A stretch of DNA of 64,000 bases from NCBI GenBank assembly GCA_018857735.1, contig JABMCL010002049.1, positions 1,980,001 to 2,044,000 of the forward strand, in the 5' to 3' direction. Position 1 is the stretch's first letter; the number at the start of each line of letters is the position of its first letter. The stretch comes from Alviniconcha marisindica (taxonomy: Eukaryota > Mollusca > Gastropoda > Provannidae). The translations under genes and the position numbers were made by a program. The notes under the pieces were generated by a model, which did not search any database, had not been told where the DNA came from, and saw nothing but the letters and a program-made list of their open reading frames with translations. Shown one piece after another: positions 59,985-64,000 of the stretch.

Positions 59985-60535
59985 ACACACAAAGACACAC
60001 ACGCACAAACCCGCTCCCCCGAGCCCCTTCCCTCCACACACCCACACAAAGACACACGCACAAACCCGCTCCCTCGACCCCCTTCCCTCCACACACACAC
60101 AAAGACACACGCACAAACCCGCTCCCTCGACCCCCTTCCCTCCACACACACACACACACACACAAAGACACACGCACAAACCCGCTCCCTCGACCCCCTT
60201 CCCTCCACACACACACACACACACACAAAGACACACGCACAAACCCGCTCCCTCGACCCCCTTCCCTCCACACACACACACACACACACAAAGACACACG
60301 CACAAACCCGCTCCCTCGACCCCCTTCCCTCCACACACACACACACACACACAAAGACACACGCACAAACCCGCTCCCTCGACCCCCTTCCCTCCACACA
60401 CACACACACACACACAAAGACACACGCACAAACCCGCTCCCTCGACCCCCTTCCCTCCACACACACACACACACACACAAAGACACACGCACAAACCCGC
60501 TCCCTCGACCCCCTTCCCTCCACACACACACACAC
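59985..60535. repeat. 63-bp minisatellite with (CA)n core, about 9 copies
   Basis: Each unit is a CA run, then AAAGACACACGCACAAACCC, then GCTCCCTCGACCCCCTTCCC TCC. The unit is a multiple of three, so long false frames appear in four frames with a 21-residue period. Confidence 0.95.
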
Positions 60536-60570
60536 TGGCTACAAGTGCCTGCGCTCCGAAAGTCTGTTTT

Positions 60571-61082
60571 TCACAGAGGCATGTAACACTTGTCCGTGAC
60601 GCGGATGACGTCACTGCTGGTCTCCAGTCGCTCCAGCACGTGCAGCAGGGCGGTGTTGTGCAGACCGGAGTACTGCACTGTCCTCCGCAACTCGTCAAGC
60701 AGGTGCAGGTAGTGGCAGCCTTTTTCGGCGTCTGGTGTCCGGTACAAAGACGTGTGCGTACAACAGCACCGTTAGTGAGATCGACGTGATAAATTAGGAC
60801 AAAAATACACAGCAGAGGGTGGACTGGTAGTTATGATTAAGTTGTTTCAGACAGTCGTTGAAAGGAGATGAGTAGGCGCATAAAGGCATGAACGGTCAAT
60901 AAAACCGAGTAAATTTACACGCATACACACACACACACGCACGCACGTACACGCACGCACGCGCGCACACACACACACACAGCCACAGACTCTACACATC
61001 TACACGACTATGCATGTATATCAGAAAGGAAAGTGATAAGGGGCAGAAGACAAAAACAAAACTGTTACGAGGTGGGAAGGAG

Positions 61083-61153
<71 letters not shown>

Positions 61154-61343
61154 GCACGCACGCGCACACACACACACACACACACGCGCGCGCGCACGCT
61201 CACACACACACACACACACAGCCACAGACTCTACACATCTACACGACTATGCATGTATATCAGAAAGGAAAGTGATAAGGGGCAGAAGACAAAAACAAAA
61301 CTGTTACCGTAATAAAATGTTAAACAGACGAGAAGAGGTGGGA

Positions 61344-61415
<72 letters not shown>

Positions 61416-61435
61416 CACACACACACACACACACA

Positions 61436-61474
<39 letters not shown>

Positions 61475-61818
61475 ACGCGGGAGTATAACCCGGGGACCAT
61501 CCAGTTTAAACTCACACTTGGGCCTGGAGCACTCCTTTCGCAAAATGTCCACAACGATCCGCTGCAACGGAGACACCGTGGTCAGGTTCTGCGCACAAAA
61601 AAGGACAGAGTGGGAGGGGTGCACGGATCGTTTCCACGTCGAAATCCACTGGCTAAGAAATGCGAGATAAAACCTCCCCAATAGACCGCGATAAGTCTAT
61701 GCTTTATGTGTGCGCGCGCGCGTGTGTGTGTGTGTGTATGTGTGCGTACGTGTGCGTAAAAGCGGGCGCGCGTATCACACTGTGAACGAGTGTGTGTGTG
61801 TGTGTGCGTACACCCGTC

Positions 61819-61900
<82 letters not shown>

Positions 61901-62381
61901 TGCGTGCGTGTGCGTGTGTGTGTGTGTGCATATATTTTCAGGCACATACTTTATTTGGTCTCAGCTGGTATACCCCTCCCTCCACCCCTGTTCCTAAAGT
62001 CCTCTCAGCCAGTACGTCACTGAAAGTCTCCATGCTCGTGGAGACCTCCCGCATAATTTGTGGTACACCATAGAAATCTCGGAAACCTCAGTGAAACCTC
62101 ACACTACCACCCCAACACACACACACACAGACACAGACACACACACACACACACCAACAACGACGTGTGTTTGCAATGCCTTTCTGTGGTGTACCATGCG
62201 GAGGTCCCAAAGAGCTAGGTGCAACACGATCACGAGGTGAGAAGGTACAAAGTGAAGATGACTGCCTGCAGTGTACCTCATAGGGCGGTGAAGAACGGCC
62301 TCTGAAGCACACAGCGCCCTTCTCTTCTTCCAGTCGTCGCAGGGCCTGCCTCAGGACGTCTGTGCTGTCGCGATCTTTGTC
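60571..62381 (-). CDS. STN1: STN1-like CST complex subunit, last three exons (partial)
   Basis: Exons in gene order: 62381-62277 (35 codons), 61588-61516, 60731-60571 (stop at 60,571-60,573). Phases agree. The 112 residues align with the C-terminal winged-helix part of STN1. [19 protein letters not shown] corresponds to the first winged helix. [20 protein letters not shown] then [15 protein letters not shown] matches the vertebrate EKGCHFLH region. [16 protein letters not shown] then a Cys-Tyr-containing end matches the family's last helix and C-terminus. STN1 joins CTC1 and TEN1 in the CST complex, which binds telomeric single-stranded DNA and helps fill in the C-strand with DNA polymerase alpha. 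The OB-fold half must lie beyond the right edge. The first exon's acceptor is amplified in the adjacent array. Confidence 0.8.
60915..61485. repeat. (CA)n/(GA)n/(CAGA)n microsatellites with an ~80-bp duplicated spacer
   Basis: CAGCCACAGACTCTACACAT through AAAACAAAACTGTTAC occurs at about 60,980-61,066 and again at 61,220-61,306, each followed by a GA tract. The whole ~240-bp block has therefore been duplicated. It lies in an STN1 intron. Confidence 0.88.
61706..61930. repeat. (GT)n/(GTGC)n microsatellite
   Basis: Lies in the STN1 intron between the exons at 61,516 and 62,277. Confidence 0.92.
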
Positions 62382-63290
62382 CTGAAAACAAAGACAACAG
62401 TGAAAAACTTCGGACACGTTTTCAGCCGTTTCAACGAAGACCAGTTCAAGGCTGCTGTGCTGTCGCGATCTTTGTCCTGAAAACAAAGACAACAGTGAAA
62501 AACTTCGGACACGTTTTCAGCCGTTTCAACGAAGAGCCGCTCAAGGTTGCTGTGCTGTCGCGAACTTTGTCCTGAAAACAAGGACAACAGTGAAAAACTT
62601 CGGACCGTTTTCAGCGTTTCAACGAAGAGCCGTTCAAGATTGCTGTGCTGTTGCGATCTTTGTCCTGAAAACAAAGACAACAGTGAAAAACTTTGGACCG
62701 TTTTAAGCCGTTTCAACGAAGAGCCGTTCAAGATTGCTGTGTTGTCGCGATCTTTGTCCTGAAAACAAAGACAACAGTGAAAAACTTTGGACCGTTTTAA
62801 GCCGTTTCAACGAAGAGCCGTTCAAGATTGCTGTGTTGTCGCGATCTTTGTCCTGAAAACAAAGACAACAGTGAAAAACTTCGGACCGTTTTAAGCCGTT
62901 TCATCGAAGAGCCGTTCAAGATTGCTGTGTTGTCGCGATCTTTGTCCTGAAAACAAAGACAACAGTGAAAAACTTTGGACCGTTTTCAGCCGTTTCAACG
63001 AAGAGCCGTTCAAGATTGCTGTGTTGTCGCGATCTCTGTCCTGAAAAAGGCAACAGTGAAAAACATTTAGCCCGTTGAAAAGGCCTTCAGGACTGCTGTG
63101 CTTTCGCGATCTTTGTCCTGAAAACAAAGACAACATTATGATCGTTTCAGACCGTTTCAATGCCTACGGTTCTAGATTGCTGAGCTGTAGGGATTTTTGT
63201 CCTGAAAACAAAGGCAACTTTCCGATCACTTTTAGCCTGTGGTTCGGTATCTGTTGTGCTGTCACAACCTTAGTCCTGAAATGAAGGTCA
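62365..63290 (-). repeat. ~94-bp minisatellite carrying an STN1 3' splice site and exon start, about 10 copies
   Basis: In transcript direction each unit contains GTTGTCTTTGTTTTCAG/ then GACAAAGATCGCGACAGCAC AG, the acceptor and first 22 bases of the 62,381 exon, followed by a spacer with GGCTCTTCGTTGAAACGGCT. The real exon is the last copy. The most distant copies, beyond 63,040, are worn. Confidence 0.92.
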
Positions 63291-64000
63291 CGTCGCTATT
63301 ATCCAAGGACAAGTACCTAGCTAAGGACAGATGCATGGGCCTACTACTGGGGTTCTGTCTTTCTTGGAAAAATCGGCTACAGCTCTAAAAAATAATTATA
63401 TACTTTTTTTTTTAGATCGAAACACATAAAATGTTCAAAGAACGCTATTTATTAGGACAAAACACAACATGCTTTATTTTTATTTTTTACTTTAAATACC
63501 TGACTCAGAATAAATTTACTGTTTGGATCCATCGATTCAGAGAGTTATCCCTCGGCTGTCAGCTCCCTTCCCGACCGAGTCTCACGTGCAAGTGGCAACC
63601 ATGCCTGTGCTAATTCCCTCCACCCTCCCACTGTGTCCTGGAGCGATGCGAAGGCGACGCCACCTGCACCCTCACCGACCCGGTTTGTCGCTTCCAAATG
63701 CATATCTGCGGCTGCAAGTCTGTGTTTGCAGTGACAACACCACTTTGCTTTTTGAAGCTATACACTGAAAATTGGAGGCAACTTTCCTGCTACAAAACTG
63801 CCTCTGGTCATTTTTATGCAGCTGTAAATTTGCTACAGGTTTAGCCGCGACAAAACCACGTCTCATCAATTATACAGCTGTAAATTCGCTACAGGTTTTG
63901 CCGCTACAAAACAACCTCTCGTCAGCTGTGGTGGCTGTGCAGGTTTTGCAGCTGCAAAAGCGACCTCGAACCTGCTCTTTTCTTCTTCTTGTTTTTGCAG
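63291..64000. other. Unassigned region at right edge
   Basis: There is no certain exon. A cysteine-rich plus-strand frame (63,632-63,844) is noted as a finding. Between about 63,770 and 63,960 a ~68-bp phrase (GCTGTAAATTTGCTACAGGT, CCGCTACAAAAC) is repeated three times with changes. The missing 5' exons of STN1 would be expected beyond here. Confidence 0.5.

Larger units (their letters stand above)
58439..60570. other. MMP 3'UTR and convergent intergenic region
   Basis: Plus-strand AATAAA signals lie at 59,048-59,053 and 59,563-59,568. Minus-strand signals for STN1 (TTTATT on plus) are near 59,215 and 59,468. The end of neither transcript can be fixed. A poly-C run lies at 59,624-59,645 and a 63-bp minisatellite fills 59,985-60,535. 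No other gene is seen. Confidence 0.6.

Noticed and set aside
59890..60789. 300-residue Pro/Thr/His frame and matching Cys/Val frames
   Set aside because: A 63-bp tandem repeat, a multiple of three, keeps several frames open. There is no start context, splice support or domain.
63650..63740. Minus-strand exon of the STN1 OB fold
   Set aside because: A short frame (PQICIWKRQTG) with a GTGAGG donor looked similar to an OB-fold strand. The roughly 170 residues that should lie between it and the 62,381 exon cannot be placed in the intervening repeat array.

Overview
The window is nuclear DNA of a multicellular animal. Genes are split into many short exons with GT..AG introns, and the introns are packed with (AC)n, (TC)n, (TA)n, poly-G/poly-C tracts and minisatellites. 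Head fragments of tRNA-derived SINEs and tails of non-LTR retrotransposons are also present. The protein set and the style of repeats suggest a marine invertebrate, most likely a mollusc (perhaps a gastropod). That assignment is inference. Nothing looks bacterial, organellar or viral.

Layout. 1-9,853: no gene recognised; low-complexity DNA, several minisatellites and a tRNA-derived SINE head. 9,854-28,567 (minus): a 17-exon gene whose C-terminal 418 residues are a DNTTIP1 homologue (scaffold of the MiDAC histone deacetylase complex), preceded by an unusual 848-residue disordered N-terminal region. 28,568-28,778: a 211-bp head-to-head promoter. 28,779-36,866 (plus): an 8-exon RNF25-type RWD/RING E3 ubiquitin ligase (1,024 aa) with a very long charged tail, a 43-residue tandem repeat and three PPGF motifs. 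Its 3'UTR runs to about 38.3 kb. 38.6-42.6 kb: intergenic microsatellites, a 209-bp exact direct duplication with CRE-like sites, and a LINE fragment. 43,159-58,438 (plus): an 11-exon secreted matrix metalloproteinase (518 aa; signal peptide, cysteine switch, zinc site, Thr/Pro/Arg hinge, four-bladed hemopexin domain) behind a TATA box at 42,620. 60,571-62,381 (minus, truncated by the window edge): the last three exons of STN1, a telomere CST-complex subunit. 62.4-64 kb: a minisatellite array and unassigned sequence.

All exon models were built by hand from splice sites and checked by phase. The three complete coding regions sum to exact multiples of three (3,801, 3,075 and 1,557 nt). DNTTIP1 and RNF25 may share a promoter; the MMP and STN1 genes converge. 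I see no sign that the four genes form one pathway.

The most unusual signal is recurrent. At six exon-intron junctions in three of the four genes, the splice site itself, with some flanking exon, has been tandemly amplified into a minisatellite (units of about 23-94 bp, 4-15 copies). Five arrays repeat a 5' splice site and one repeats a 3' splice site.
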